In this document: one piece after another, positions 27,678 through 37,699 of the stretch
Layout of the letters: each line of letters opens with the position of its first letter
Position numbering within the stretch: position 1 is the stretch's first letter
From: JADJOY01 sp016713535 [NCBI: Deltaproteobacteria bacterium]
Lineage (GTDB): Bacteria > JADJOY01
DNA: 64,000 nt
Direction of reading: 5' to 3'
Assembly: GCA_016713535.1 (NCBI GenBank)
Contig: JADJOY010000001.1
Span: 538,640 to 602,639, forward strand
Position numbers and translations under genes: made by a program
Notes under the pieces: model-generated
The model's database searches: none
Seen by the model: the letters and a program-made list of their open reading frames with translations, nothing else
What the model was told of the DNA's origin: nothing

Positions 27678-28809
27678 GTGAAACCCGAGCTCATCGAGCT
27701 CTCTGCTGCACCGAATGCCGCGCGTTCCCCCTCGAGGTCGCCGCCACCAAGACGGAGGGGGCCGAGATCATCGACGGCGCCCTCGTCTGCACCGCCTGCA
27801 AGCGCCGCTACCCCATCGAGGACGCCATCCCGGTGATGTTGCCGGACGCGATCCGCGAGATCTCCCCGAGGAGAAGGCCAAGTGGATGGAGGTGCGGCGC
27901 CAGCTCGAGGCCGAGCTGATCGATGCCGACCACCCCACCTACAAGGAGCGCTTCCGCGAGCTGGCCAAGAAGGAAGGCCTCGACGAGGCGCGAGATGGCT
28001 ACCTGTGGGAGGTGCGCCTCTACGAGGACACCATCGCGAAGTGGGGCCAGCACTGGGAAGACGTACCCGAGGCGCTCGGCGTCAAGTGGGCGCGTGACGA
28101 GGTAGGCGAGCGCTTCCGCAACACCGCGACGTGGAGCTACGTGCGCGGCGTCGAAGGTGATCTCACCGGGCGGAAGGTCCTGAACCTCGGCTCGGGAGGT
28201 GACGTCGACATCATCCAGCGAATGGAGCGCGACGGCGCGATGGTGGTGTTGAGCGACATCGTCCCCGGTGCCCTCAAGCACCTGCGCCGCTCGCACGGCG
28301 GCGCATCGTTCCAGGGCGTGTGCGCCGATCTCGCTCGGCTCCCGTTCCGGGATGGCGCGTTCGACCACGTGCTGTGCGTCGAGGTGATCCACCACGTGCA
28401 GCCGATCGACCGCGGCACGACCGAGGTCGCACGGGTCACGAGAGTGGGTGGTCGCGCCTACCTCGTGGAAGTCAACGACAAGCACCTGTTCACGATCCCG
28501 GGTCGGGTGCTGCCCAAGTTCATCAAGCGAATGGTCCGCGGCCTGATCGGCCTGCTGTTCAAGACCAAGGCTCGCTACCTCGAAGGCTCGCCGTACGAGA
28601 AGATCACCTCCATCTCCGAGTTCGCGACCTCGCTCGAACGAAGCGGCCTCCGCCAGGTCACCGTCGACGCCGTCGTGCACCCGCCGGGCGTCTTCCCCGA
28701 GCGCGTCATGAACGCGTGGCAGCGCCTGGCCAAGCGGATGCCGTGGTTCTTCAATCCGATCGGCTTCGAGTACGTGCTGTTCGGGACCAAGCCCGCCCCT
28801 TCCAACTGA
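27678..28809 (+). CDS. Methyltransferase with N-terminal zinc-ribbon (Trm112-like), frameshifted
   Basis: An N-terminal Trm112/zinc-ribbon (CCTECRAFPLEVA then ALVCTACKRRYPIEDAIPVM) precedes a charged helical linker and a class I SAM methyltransferase domain. That domain has VLNLGSGGDVDIIQRM as motif I, VVLSDIVPGALKHLRR, and FDHVLCVEVIHHVQP. Two one-base losses, near 27703 and at the CCCC near 27868, place these in three frames; restored length is about 377 residues. GTG at 27678 is the likely start. Probably methylates a polysaccharide precursor (inference from locus). Confidence 0.72.
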
Positions 28810-28995
28810 TCGCCGCTCCGACCCGTGCTCGGTACGGGCTTACCGCCCGCCTCGGGAGCCGAGGCGGTGACGAGCGGGTTACGCTCGTCACCCGAGGGGA
28901 AGCCTCCTGGGCCGACCGTGATGCCGCCTCCGCGGAAGGCAGCAGCGGAGGCGCCTGGGCCACGCGATGCGCTTCGCGCGCGGAAGGATCGAATC

Positions 28996-30609
28996 ATGAT
29001 GCGGCGTAACCGTCTCGCCCTGGCGTCCGCGATCGCCGTCGTCCTCGCCTTCGCACCCCACTTCGCGTGCGCGGGCGCCCAGTGTCCAGGCTACGTTCCG
29101 CTCGCGCAGCCCATGCCCCAGCGCAGCGCGCACGACCGCACCGCGATCGGGCTCGAGTACGTCTTCATCGATCAGCACGACTCGGTGCCCGTGCACGCCG
29201 CGGCGCTCGCCGAGATGGGCCTCACAGCGGTGAAGCACTACCCCGAGCACGTCATGTGGGGCGAGATGCAGTCCGGCCCCAAGGACGCGATCGACTTCCG
29301 CCGCCTCGACGACTACGTGCGCGAGTACCAGCGCGCAGGCTTCGGGGATCTGGTGATCTGCCTGCGCGCCAACGCCAAGTGGGCGGCCCGCTCCCCGGGC
29401 CTGGTGAAGTGGGACGACACGAATCCCAAGCCCGAGCACTACGACGCCTACGAGAAGTGGATCCAGTCGGTCGTCGAACGCTACGACGGCGACGGCAGCG
29501 GCGACTTGCCGGGCCTACGCTGGCCGGTTCGATACCTCGAAATCGGCTCGGAGTTCTCGAGCTACGAGCCCGGTCCCGTCGCGCACTATCTCGAGACGCT
29601 CAAGCACGCGTACGCCGCGGCGCACCGCGCGTCGGCGAGCGTGCTCGTCGCACACGCGGCCTTCATGCCGACGACCGCGTTCAAGACCCGTCCCGCGGCG
29701 TCGGTCGAGGCCTATCGCGCCGCCTTCCAGAAGATCGAGGTCGACCCGACCCACGGGCTCGACGACATCTGGGCGATCCTCGACCAGCCGGCGCTCTTCG
29801 ACGTCGCCAACTTCCATGCTCTCGCCGACCCGGCCGAGGTCGAGGACACCGTGCGCTGGCTCGAGTTCGAGATGGGCCGGCGCGGCTACCGCAAGCCGAT
29901 CATGATCAGCGACACGTTCGCGACGCCGTTCATCGCCTGGGGGCCCGCGACGAGCTGCGACGGGCCTCGCGACAAGCTCGGCAAGATGATTCCGCCGGCC
30001 GTCGAGAGCGACCGCTGCCGGCTCGCTCAGTTCTTCTCGAAGCTGGTCGCCGACGACGACAAGACCTTGCGCTGGACGCGTGGCTTCGTCGCCGAGGACG
30101 CGGTGCAGCGCGCGATCGTCTCGGCGGAGCAAGGTGTCCGGATGGTCAATCTCGCCTACACCACCGACCTGCCGTTCCTCACCAGCCGCCTGCTCCGCGC
30201 GGGCGCCGGGCTGACCGCGTGGGCGGGCTTCGTCGAGCTCAAGGGGAAGTGTGTCGACAAGCGCAACCCGGTCTTCTACGCCACCAAGCAGATGATGGGT
30301 CACCTGCGGGACTATCAGGGTGTCCAGCGGATTTCCTATCCCGATCCGCAGGTGCGCGCGTACCAGATCCGCACGCCCGGCGCGCCGCGCTGGGTGGCGT
30401 GGCTCGACCCGGGAAGGGTGGTGCTGCCCGGTGACGAGGTCCCGCGCCGGTCGATCACGCTCCCGGTGGGAGCGAGCCATGTGACCGTCGAGCCGGTGGT
30501 CAATGCCATGGGTCAGACGGCGCCCGAGCGCACCGGCGTGCCGGCTCCCGGCGGGCGGGTGGAGGTAACGCTCACGCCGCGGCCGGTCTTCGTCGTCGCC
30601 GGCTCGTGA
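28996..30609 (+). CDS. Secreted TIM-barrel (glycoside hydrolase-like) protein
   Basis: 537 residues from ATG 28996, preceded by GGAAGG. The signal peptide (LALASAIAVVLAFAPHFACA) ends near cysteines. The body looks like a clan A glycosidase barrel: GLEYVFIDQHDSVPVHAAAL, HVMWGEMQ, VICLRANAKWA, YLEIGSEFSSY (candidate acid/base Glu after a strand) and KPIMISDTF near the expected nucleophile strand, which here shows Asp rather than Glu. A beta-rich C-terminal region follows. It may trim or bind the exported polysaccharide. Family assignment (GH39-like) is tentative. Confidence 0.6.
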   Translation: MMRRNRLALASAIAVVLAFAPHFACAGAQCPGYVPLAQPMPQRSAHDRTAIGLEYVFIDQHDSVPVHAAALAEMGLTAVKHYPEHVMWGEMQSGPKDAIDFRRLDDYVREYQRAGFGDLVICLRANAKWAARSPGLVKWDDTNPKPEHYDAYEKWIQSVVERYDGDGSGDLPGLRWPVRYLEIGSEFSSYEPGPVAHYLETLKHAYAAAHRASASVLVAHAAFMPTTAFKTRPAASVEAYRAAFQKIEVDPTHGLDDIWAILDQPALFDVANFHALADPAEVEDTVRWLEFEMGRRGYRKPIMISDTFATPFIAWGPATSCDGPRDKLGKMIPPAVESDRCRLAQFFSKLVADDDKTLRWTRGFVAEDAVQRAIVSAEQGVRMVNLAYTTDLPFLTSRLLRAGAGLTAWAGFVELKGKCVDKRNPVFYATKQMMGHLRDYQGVQRISYPDPQVRAYQIRTPGAPRWVAWLDPGRVVLPGDEVPRRSITLPVGASHVTVEPVVNAMGQTAPERTGVPAPGGRVEVTLTPRPVFVVAGS

Positions 30610-30695
30610 GCCTCCACGGCCGATGGCGGTTTCGTCGCGAACGCGATTGAAGTAGAACGGTCGCGACCTCGCGCCGCACCCGTCCGGGGACCCGC

Positions 30696-32096
30696 ATGCC
30701 CACCTTCTGGCGTCCCACCGAAGATCGGCCCTTCCGCCTCCAGGACTGGCTCCTGATGGCGGTGTTCCTCACCCTGCCGCTCGAGGCGATGGGGCTGCTG
30801 AAGCGCGCGCATGCTGGTGGTGGGCTCGCCGGTGGCATGACGATCGCGAAGCTCTTCATCCTCGCGGCGCTGCTGGCGTGGGGCATACGCACCCTACTGA
30901 TGCAGGACCAGTACCTGCTGCGCGCGCTGTTCGGGCACAAGACCGGCCTGTTCCTGCTCGGCTCGATCCTGGTCGGCTTCTCCACGCTCATGCAGACCAA
31001 GATCCGTCCGTATTTCAGCCAGTTCTTCGTGCAGGCGGTCAGCCTGTATTTCCTCTACCTGCTGATCGTCGGGGTGATCCAGGCGCGAGACCGCGTCTTC
31101 CGGTGGTGCTTCGCGGCGCTCCTGATCGGCACCGTGCCGAGCTCGCTGGGCGGGGTGTACGAGGCGCTCACCGGGCACCTCATCATGAAGGGACGCATCC
31201 AGACCCCGTTCGGTCCAGAAGCGCTCTCGACCCAGCACAGCCTCTACACGTCAGAGGCGGGGCGGTACCGGATCGCGAGCTTCTCGGGGGACACCGGGAT
31301 GCACGGAGTGCACTGGGCCGTCTACGGACCGCTCAGCCTCGCGGTGCCGTTCCTGGTCCGTCGGAAGTGGCTGAAGGTGGCCGGGTGGGGCTTCGTGATG
31401 CTCACCATCGTCAACTGCCTCGGCACCGGCACCCGGACCGGCATGGCCTCCTTGCTGATGGGGCTCTTGGTCTTCTTCACCTTCGCGCGGATCAGGCACA
31501 AGCCACAGATGGCGATCGCCTCGATCGTGGCGGCGCTCATGCTCGGGACGATGCTCGGGGCCCCGCTCGAGCGCATCCTCGGCAAGGAGCACAAGGCCGA
31601 GGTGTCGACCGCGTGGCGCGTCGCGATGTCGCGGATCGCGGTCCGCATGGTGCGCGATCATCCGATCCTCGGGGTCGGCGTCGGCAACTACGTTGGCCTC
31701 TACTACAAGTACGCGGAAGAGGTCCCCGAGGCCAACCGCACGCCCGTCGTCATGCACAACGGCTATCTCGCGGTGTGGTCGGAGCAGGGCTCGCTCGGCT
31801 TGGTGCTCTTCCTGTCGGTGTTCGCCTCGCTGGCGTGGGCCCTCCTCCAGACGATGAGACATCCGGCCAACGACTACATCCACTACACCTCCGTGGCCTT
31901 GCTCGGCGCGCTGGTCGCGCACCTCATGACCCAGCTCGGCTATCCACTGCTCGGCGACGAGCTCGGCTATCTGTTGATGGGTTTCGGAGTCACGATCGCC
32001 GAGGTGAACCGGAACTTGCGCGGCGAGTACCCGTTCCGCTCCGATCGGCTAGCGCCCGCCCCGATCGCGTCGGCGCCGGTGGCCGCCCTCGCCTGA
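30696..32096 (+). CDS. O-antigen ligase/polymerase-like membrane protein (Wzy_C family)
   Basis: 466 residues with about ten to twelve hydrophobic helices. The diagnostic late periplasmic loop is present: MVRDHPILGVGVGNYVGLYY, then VMHNGYLAVWSEQGSLGLVL, matching the Wzy_C/WaaL domain, plus an earlier conserved TGTRTGMASLLMGLLV. It would polymerise repeat units at the periplasmic face, working with the chain-length protein at 23981-25352. Polymerase versus ligase cannot be told apart from sequence. Confidence 0.85.
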   Translation: MPTFWRPTEDRPFRLQDWLLMAVFLTLPLEAMGLLKRAHAGGGLAGGMTIAKLFILAALLAWGIRTLLMQDQYLLRALFGHKTGLFLLGSILVGFSTLMQTKIRPYFSQFFVQAVSLYFLYLLIVGVIQARDRVFRWCFAALLIGTVPSSLGGVYEALTGHLIMKGRIQTPFGPEALSTQHSLYTSEAGRYRIASFSGDTGMHGVHWAVYGPLSLAVPFLVRRKWLKVAGWGFVMLTIVNCLGTGTRTGMASLLMGLLVFFTFARIRHKPQMAIASIVAALMLGTMLGAPLERILGKEHKAEVSTAWRVAMSRIAVRMVRDHPILGVGVGNYVGLYYKYAEEVPEANRTPVVMHNGYLAVWSEQGSLGLVLFLSVFASLAWALLQTMRHPANDYIHYTSVALLGALVAHLMTQLGYPLLGDELGYLLMGFGVTIAEVNRNLRGEYPFRSDRLAPAPIASAPVAALA

Positions 32097-32327
32097 CCGA
32101 CGGCGCGCATCGACGCAGGGCGTGACGTTCGGCGGGTCGCGATCGTTCGAGCAGACGCGCGGCGGGCTGCCCCGTCCGTGGACGCGGTCGTGTTATGGTA
32201 CGCGGATACACTGCGCACGGGCCCGGCAGTGACGAGCGCCTGATCGATCGGTGACGGACCGACCGACTGGACGCGGCGTCGGACGTCGGTCCCGGACCCG
32301 GTCAACCGCCACCCGAGACCGAGATCG

Positions 32328-33173
32328 ATGACGACGGCAACCACCGCGACCGCCACCGAGCCCGACGTGACGCTCGGCATCATCACCTGGAACGCGAAGG
32401 GGCTGATGAAGCAGCTCCTCGACTCGATCCGAGAGCACGTTCGTGACGTCGCTTACGAGATCGTCGTGGTCGACAACGACTCGCGCGACGGCACCAAGGA
32501 GATGATCAAGGCGGAGTATCCCGAGGTCCGGCTGTTCGAGAACGACAAGAACGTCGGTGTCGGACCGGCCCGCAATCGCCTCCTCGACGTGTCGCGCGGC
32601 CGCTACGTGCTGAGCCTCGACAACGACACCACGATCCTGGCCAACGATGCGGTCGCCACGCTGGTCAAGGTCATGGACGCGCACCCCAACGCGGCGGTGG
32701 GTGGTCCGAAGCTCGTCTACAAGGACGGCAGCCTGCAGCTCTCTTGTCGCCCGTTCCCGCGCCCCCTCAACATCCTCCTCGAGGGCACCGCGCTCAGGAA
32801 ATGGTTCGGCGGCACCCGCTGGGTGCTCGACTACACGATGGAGCGCTGGGACCATGCGAGCCTGCGCGACATCGACTGGATGTACGGCGCGGCGCTCATG
32901 ATCCGCCGCTCGGTGTTGCCCAAGCTCGGTCTCTTCGACGAGGGCTTCTTCTATCTCTACGAGGACGTCGAGTTCTGCCTGCGCGCCAAGCACCTCGGAT
33001 ACCAGGTGCTCTACATCCCCGAGGCCGTCATCTGTCATCACCTCGAACGCGAGGGCCGCAGCGTGCTCTCGAAGACCCTCCAGGTCCACGTTCGTAGCAT
33101 TCTCCGCTACTTCCGCCGTCTGTACTTCGGGTATCCGGACGGATTTCCGGGCGTGGCGCGGGTCACCGCATGA
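32328..33173 (+). CDS. Family 2 glycosyltransferase (rhamnosyltransferase-like)
   Basis: 281-residue GT-A enzyme. VTLGIITWNAKGLMKQLL opens the fold, VVVDNDSRDGT binds nucleotide, VLSLDNDTTI supplies the DxD-like metal site, and WMYGAALMIRRSV with GFFYLYEDVEFCLRAK is typical of the WbbL/RfbF rhamnosyltransferase group. ATG start at 32328; the stop overlaps the next gene by 4 bases. Confidence 0.87.
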   Translation: MTTATTATATEPDVTLGIITWNAKGLMKQLLDSIREHVRDVAYEIVVVDNDSRDGTKEMIKAEYPEVRLFENDKNVGVGPARNRLLDVSRGRYVLSLDNDTTILANDAVATLVKVMDAHPNAAVGGPKLVYKDGSLQLSCRPFPRPLNILLEGTALRKWFGGTRWVLDYTMERWDHASLRDIDWMYGAALMIRRSVLPKLGLFDEGFFYLYEDVEFCLRAKHLGYQVLYIPEAVICHHLEREGRSVLSKTLQVHVRSILRYFRRLYFGYPDGFPGVARVTA

Positions 33174-34099
33174 GCACCGAGTCGAGCGCCGCACCCCATC
33201 CCGTGATCTGCGCCCTGTGCGGCGCCGATCGTCCCCGTCTGCGTTACCGGCTCGACGGCTTCGATACCGTCGAGTGCTCGAGCTGCGGGCTGGTGTGGAT
33301 CGTCCTGCAGATGTCCGAGGACGAGCTGCGCCGCCTGTACGGCGCCGAGTACTTCGAAGAGCGCGGCACGTACTTCTTCGACAACGCCGTCGCGGCGCCG
33401 GGCACCGGTGACGAGACCGAGGTGATCCGCGATTTCCGTCGCGGCCTCGACCGTCTCGAGCGGTTCCGCAAGGGAGGCCGGCTGCTCGACGTCGGTTGCG
33501 GCGTGGGTGTGTTCCTCGGCGTCGCGAAGAGCCACGGCTGGGACGTCACGGGTGTGGACGTCTCGGAGTTCGCGTCCCGGTACGCGCGCGAGAAGCTCGG
33601 CTTCGATGCACGCACCGGCAAGCTCCACGAGGTCGGTCTGCCCGAGAAGAGCTTCGACGTGATCACGCTGTGGGACGTGTTCGAGCACTTCCCCGACCCG
33701 GTCCGTCAGCTCGGCGAGGTGCGCAGGCTGCTCAAGGACGACGGCGTGATCCTGCTCGACACGCCCAACGAGCGCGGCCTGCTGCGCGAGATCTCGCGCT
33801 GGGCGTACAAGCTCTCCGGTGGGACGGTCCAGTATCCCGCCAAGAAGCTCCACCACGTCTACCACCTGTACTACTACTCGCCGGACACGCTCACCCGCAT
33901 GCTCACCAAGGCCGGCTTCGAGATCGTCGACTTCGAGAAGAAGGTCATCCCGCCCCTCAAGGCGCGCGGCTCGGCGTTCGAGAAAGCGCTGGTGGGAGCG
34001 TTCGGGAGCGTCGAGCGTTGGCTCGGCCGTGAGTTCGAGCTCTTGCTGATCGCGCGCAAGTCGTCGTCGGCGGACGCTGCGGAAGGAGTTGCCCAGTGA
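33170..34099 (+). CDS. Class I SAM methyltransferase with N-terminal zinc ribbon
   Basis: 309 residues. A CxxC...CxxC ribbon (VICALCGADRP and VECSSCGLVW) precedes the methyltransferase fold with motif I LLDVGCGVGVFLGVA, VTGVDVSEF and FDVITLWDVFEHFPDPV, the pattern of Methyltransf_23-type sugar methyltransferases in capsule and O-antigen loci. Overlaps the GT2 upstream and the FAD enzyme downstream by 4 bases each. Confidence 0.85.
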   Translation: MSTESSAAPHPVICALCGADRPRLRYRLDGFDTVECSSCGLVWIVLQMSEDELRRLYGAEYFEERGTYFFDNAVAAPGTGDETEVIRDFRRGLDRLERFRKGGRLLDVGCGVGVFLGVAKSHGWDVTGVDVSEFASRYAREKLGFDARTGKLHEVGLPEKSFDVITLWDVFEHFPDPVRQLGEVRRLLKDDGVILLDTPNERGLLREISRWAYKLSGGTVQYPAKKLHHVYHLYYYSPDTLTRMLTKAGFEIVDFEKKVIPPLKARGSAFEKALVGAFGSVERWLGREFELLLIARKSSSADAAEGVAQ

Positions 34100-35543
34100 A
34101 GCCGCCGGCATCGGTCCTGATCCTCGGGGTGGAATCGGCGGTCTCCGGGTGGCGAACCTGCTCGCCGAGCAGGGGGTGAAGGTCCAGCTCCTCGAGAAGC
34201 TCGACGAGACCGGCGGCCTGTCGCGGTCCTTCGATCGCGGCGGCTTCCAGCTCGACATCGGCCCGCACGCCTACTACGCGGGCCAGGCACCGCTCTACAA
34301 GGACTGGATCGGCGCCGAGAACATCCTCGACGTGCGCGGCATCTATGGCGTCGGCTACAAGCGTCGCCAGATCACCACCCCGATCAACCCGACCAATCTG
34401 ATCAAGAACCTGCCGGTGACGGACGCCGCGGCGCTCGCGCTCGACATGGCGTTCCGCAAGACCCTCGGCAAGCTCACGGCCAAGCCCGAACCCGAGCACT
34501 TCGAGAGCGTCGACCAGCTCATCCAGGCGCGCTTCGGCGAGAAGGTGACGCAGTTCTTCTTTCGCGACTACATCCCCAAGGTCACCGGGCTCTCCGCTCG
34601 CGCGGTCCACGAGGACTGGTTCCTGGAGCGCGACCGCTTCTACAAGGAGCACAACCTCTGGGCGAACCTGCTCAAGACGCTGCTCAAGATCGTGAAGCCG
34701 GTCACCACCGACGGCGCCACCGGGCAGCATGGGCAGCTGCAGTTCCTCTACCCGAAGCGAGGCGCCGGCCAGATCATCCAGGGCCTCACCAGCAAGGTCC
34801 GCTCGCAGGGTGTCGACATCCGCCTCGGCTACAGCGTCACATCGGTCGAGCCGCACGGTGACGGCCCCGTGACGGTGAAGGCGACCAACGCCGAAGGCGT
34901 CGAGGAGACCTTCGAGGCCGACGCGGTCGCCAGCACCATCCCGGTCACCGCGCTCGCCAAGGGCCTGAGGCCGCTCGACACCGAGCTCGTCGGCGCCACC
35001 TCGGGGCTGCGCTACAGCGCACTGCGGATGTTCTACTTCATCCTCGACCGGCCCCGGCTCTCGGACAAGATCCAGATCTACTTCCCCGAGAAGAAGTACC
35101 TGTTCAAGCGCATCTACGAGACCCGCAACCTGAACCCGGATATGGGCTCGGCGGGCCGCACCGCGATCTCGGTCGAGGTGTGCATCAACCCAGGCGACGC
35201 CAACGACCAGCTCCCGGCCGAAGCGATCCAGGAGCGCCTCATCGGCGAGCTCGGCGACTTCTACGGTGTGGGTCGCGGCGAGGTCGTCGACTGGTTCACG
35301 CACCGGGTGACCGAGTGCTACTCGGTCTACGCCAACGACTACCGCAAGAACATCGACCCGCTGGTGAAGCGGCTCTTCGCCGAGGACCGTGTCGTGGCCT
35401 ACGGACGCACGGGCGCCTTCCGCTACAATTTCCTGAGCGACCGCGTGCTCGCCGCGTCGGCCAAGGTCGCCGAGTACCTGCTGTCGGGCCGTCCCAAGCA
35501 AGAGGTGCTGGGTCAGCCCGATCCCAAGAACCCGTTCCTGTGA
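34096..35543 (+). CDS. FAD-dependent amine oxidase/protoporphyrinogen oxidase-like protein, frameshifted
   Basis: GTG at 34096, after GGAAGGAG and overlapping the upstream stop, begins ASVLILG; one base is missing at the GGGG near 34131, after which the frame continues GGIGGLRVANLLAEQG, completing the FAD-binding GxGxxG. Then come ETGGLSRSFDRGGFQLDIGP and a C-terminal GRTGAFRYNF flavin-contact segment. Restored length is about 482 residues. Relatives in polysaccharide clusters resemble UDP-galactopyranose mutase or desaturase-type oxidases; the substrate here is unknown. Confidence 0.75.
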
Positions 35544-35571
35544 ACCGAACGCGCACACGAGGTTGCCAGCC

Positions 35572-36393
35572 GTGAGTACTCCCGAGCTCGCCCAGACCAG
35601 TTCCACCGGCCGCAAGAAGGAAGAGATCTACGCCTCCGAGGCCGCGTTCTTCGACGCGATCGCCGAGGGTGAGGTCGAGGCCCGCTACGGCGGCGAGCTC
35701 AAGATCCGCCCCGAGGAGCACCTCGCGACGCTCAAGCTCTACGGCCTCGAGCACGACCTCACCGGCAAGCGCGTGGTCGACTGCGCGTGCGGCACGGGCT
35801 TCTTCTCGTCGCTGCTCGCGATGCGCGGCGCCGAGGTATGGAGCTTCGACCTCTCACCTCGCTGCGTCGAGGTCACCGAGGAGCGCGCCCGCGCCAACGG
35901 CGTCGGTGAGCGCGTCCACGCGAGCGTGCAGCCGTTCGAGCACCTCGACTACGAGCCCGGCTCGTACGACTACATCGTCGGCAAGAACATCCTCCACCAC
36001 ATCCCCAAGATCGAGGAAGCGGGGGAGATGATGTTCCGCCTGCTCAAGCCAGGCGGGAAGGCGCTCTTCTACGACCTGCAGGCGACCAACCCGATCCTCA
36101 TGTTCTTCCGCAAGTACATCATCGGGAAGGTCTCGTTCATCCCCAAGCGCGGCACGCCGGACGAGCATCCGCTCACCGCCGACGAGGTCGAGGCGCTCTC
36201 CAAGGTGTTCGAGGGCCGCGTCAAGGTGACCTACCCGAAGTTTCGCTTCTTCGGGAAGTTCGATCGCCAGCTCTTCGCCCGCAGGTACAAGCCGATCACC
36301 GCGCTGTGTGACGGTCTCGACGGCTTCGTCTTCAAGTACTTCCCGTCGCTCCGCAAGTACAGCTACAAGATCTTCGTCGAGCTCACGCGCTGA
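35572..36393 (+). CDS. Class I SAM methyltransferase
   Basis: 273 residues. Motif I reads VVDCACGTGFFSSLLAM, followed by VWSFDLSPRCVEV and YDYIVGKNILHHIPKI; the post-core GGKALFYDLQATNPIL is typical of Methyltransf_11/25 enzymes. GTG at 35572 has GAGG nine bases upstream; TTG at 35563 is the alternative. Follows the FAD enzyme by 28 bases in the same operon. Likely O- or N-methylates a glycan precursor. Confidence 0.82.
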   Translation: MSTPELAQTSSTGRKKEEIYASEAAFFDAIAEGEVEARYGGELKIRPEEHLATLKLYGLEHDLTGKRVVDCACGTGFFSSLLAMRGAEVWSFDLSPRCVEVTEERARANGVGERVHASVQPFEHLDYEPGSYDYIVGKNILHHIPKIEEAGEMMFRLLKPGGKALFYDLQATNPILMFFRKYIIGKVSFIPKRGTPDEHPLTADEVEALSKVFEGRVKVTYPKFRFFGKFDRQLFARRYKPITALCDGLDGFVFKYFPSLRKYSYKIFVELTR

Positions 36394-36520
36394 GCTCCGT
36401 CACGCGCCGGACGCGTGACGTGACCCGAGTCACCGGCGGCGCGTACCGCGCCGCCCCACGATGTCGACCTCGCGCGGTGGCCAGGACGGTCACCGCGGCC
36501 CCTCGCACGCAGCCTCGGTC

Positions 36521-37699
36521 ATGAATCCGGATCCGTCCGCTCGCCCCCGTGTGTACCAGGTCGGTGTCGGCCTCGCCCTGCGCGGCGCCGAAGTCCACGC
36601 CATCCGCCTCGCCACTCGCCTCCGCGAGCGCGGCGTGGCCGGTGGCTTGATCTTCACGTACGACCACGAGCCGGCCGCGGACGCGCGCCGCCGCGGTCTC
36701 GAGGTCCACGTCGTGCCCAAGACCCGGCGCGGCGATCCCACCGTGATCCCGCGCCTCGCCCGGCTCATCCGCGGGCTCTCCGCCGACCTCATCCACACCC
36801 ACCTGGTGAACGGCAACTTCTTCGGCCGGCTGGCGTCGATCTTCGTGCCGGGGTTGAGCGTGATCTCGACCGTCCACAACTACGGCGATGCGCTGGTCGC
36901 CGTGCGCAGCGACGGCGAGCGCCGCTTCATCTATCGCCAGGACATCTGGACCAGTGTGCTGTGCGACAAGGTGATCGCGGTGACCGAGAGCCTGCGCACG
37001 CAGCTCATCGCGGACGGCATGCCGCCTGCGCGGGTGGTGTCGATCCTGAACGGCGTCGATAGCGAGCGGTTCGATCCCGCGCGCGTGACGCGGGGCGCGC
37101 TGCGCGCGGAGCTCGGCGTGGCACCGGCTACCACCTTGCTCGCATCCGCCGGGCGGCTCGTGGCGCCCAAGGGGTTCGACAAGTTCCTGCGCGTGGTCGC
37201 CGGGTTGCGAGGGAAGGGGATCGACGCGGCGGCGCTGGTGCTCGGGGACGGGCCCGATCGCGACGCGCTGATCGCGCTCGCCCGCGAGCTCGGCCTCGAC
37301 GGGCACGCCTACTTCCCGGGCTACCGGGACGACCTCGAGCAGGTCTACGCGGACATCGACGGCTTCGTGTTGTGCTCGGACACCGAGACCACGTCGCTGG
37401 TGACGCTCGAGGCGATGGCGATGGAGAAGCCGGCCGCGGTGTGGGCGGTGGGCAGCCTCCCCGAGGTGCTCGCCGGCGAGACCGCGGGAAGGCTCGTCCC
37501 TCATGGCGACGTCGCCGGGCTGGTGGACGCCGTCGCGGCCTTCGCCACGGACGCGGCCCGCGCCGCGGCGATGGGGCGCGCGGGGCGGGAGATCGTCGAG
37601 AATCGCTTCAGCGAGCGCGTGCAGATCGCCCAGACCGTGGACGTCTACCGGGCCGCGCTGGAACGCCGCGGGAAGCGCTTTCGATGGGAGGCGGCATGA
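36521..37699 (+). CDS. Family 4 glycosyltransferase
   Basis: 392 residues, GT-B fold. N-terminal RVYQVGVGLALRGAEVHAIR, LIHTHLVNGNFFGRLAS, then the C-terminal nucleotide-binding half with SILNGVDSERFDP, ASAGRLVAPKGFDKFL and the EX7E-type region ETTSLVTLEAMAMEKPAAVW. The frame is open from 36461; I prefer ATG 36521, close to the domain start. Its stop overlaps the next glycosyltransferase by 4 bases. Confidence 0.87.
   Translation: MNPDPSARPRVYQVGVGLALRGAEVHAIRLATRLRERGVAGGLIFTYDHEPAADARRRGLEVHVVPKTRRGDPTVIPRLARLIRGLSADLIHTHLVNGNFFGRLASIFVPGLSVISTVHNYGDALVAVRSDGERRFIYRQDIWTSVLCDKVIAVTESLRTQLIADGMPPARVVSILNGVDSERFDPARVTRGALRAELGVAPATTLLASAGRLVAPKGFDKFLRVVAGLRGKGIDAAALVLGDGPDRDALIALARELGLDGHAYFPGYRDDLEQVYADIDGFVLCSDTETTSLVTLEAMAMEKPAAVWAVGSLPEVLAGETAGRLVPHGDVAGLVDAVAAFATDAARAAAMGRAGREIVENRFSERVQIAQTVDVYRAALERRGKRFRWEAA

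Noticed and set aside
26421-28809. RiPP-type biosynthetic cluster around the SPASM protein
   Set aside because: No precursor peptide, protease or transporter of that type nearby; all neighbours are glycan genes.
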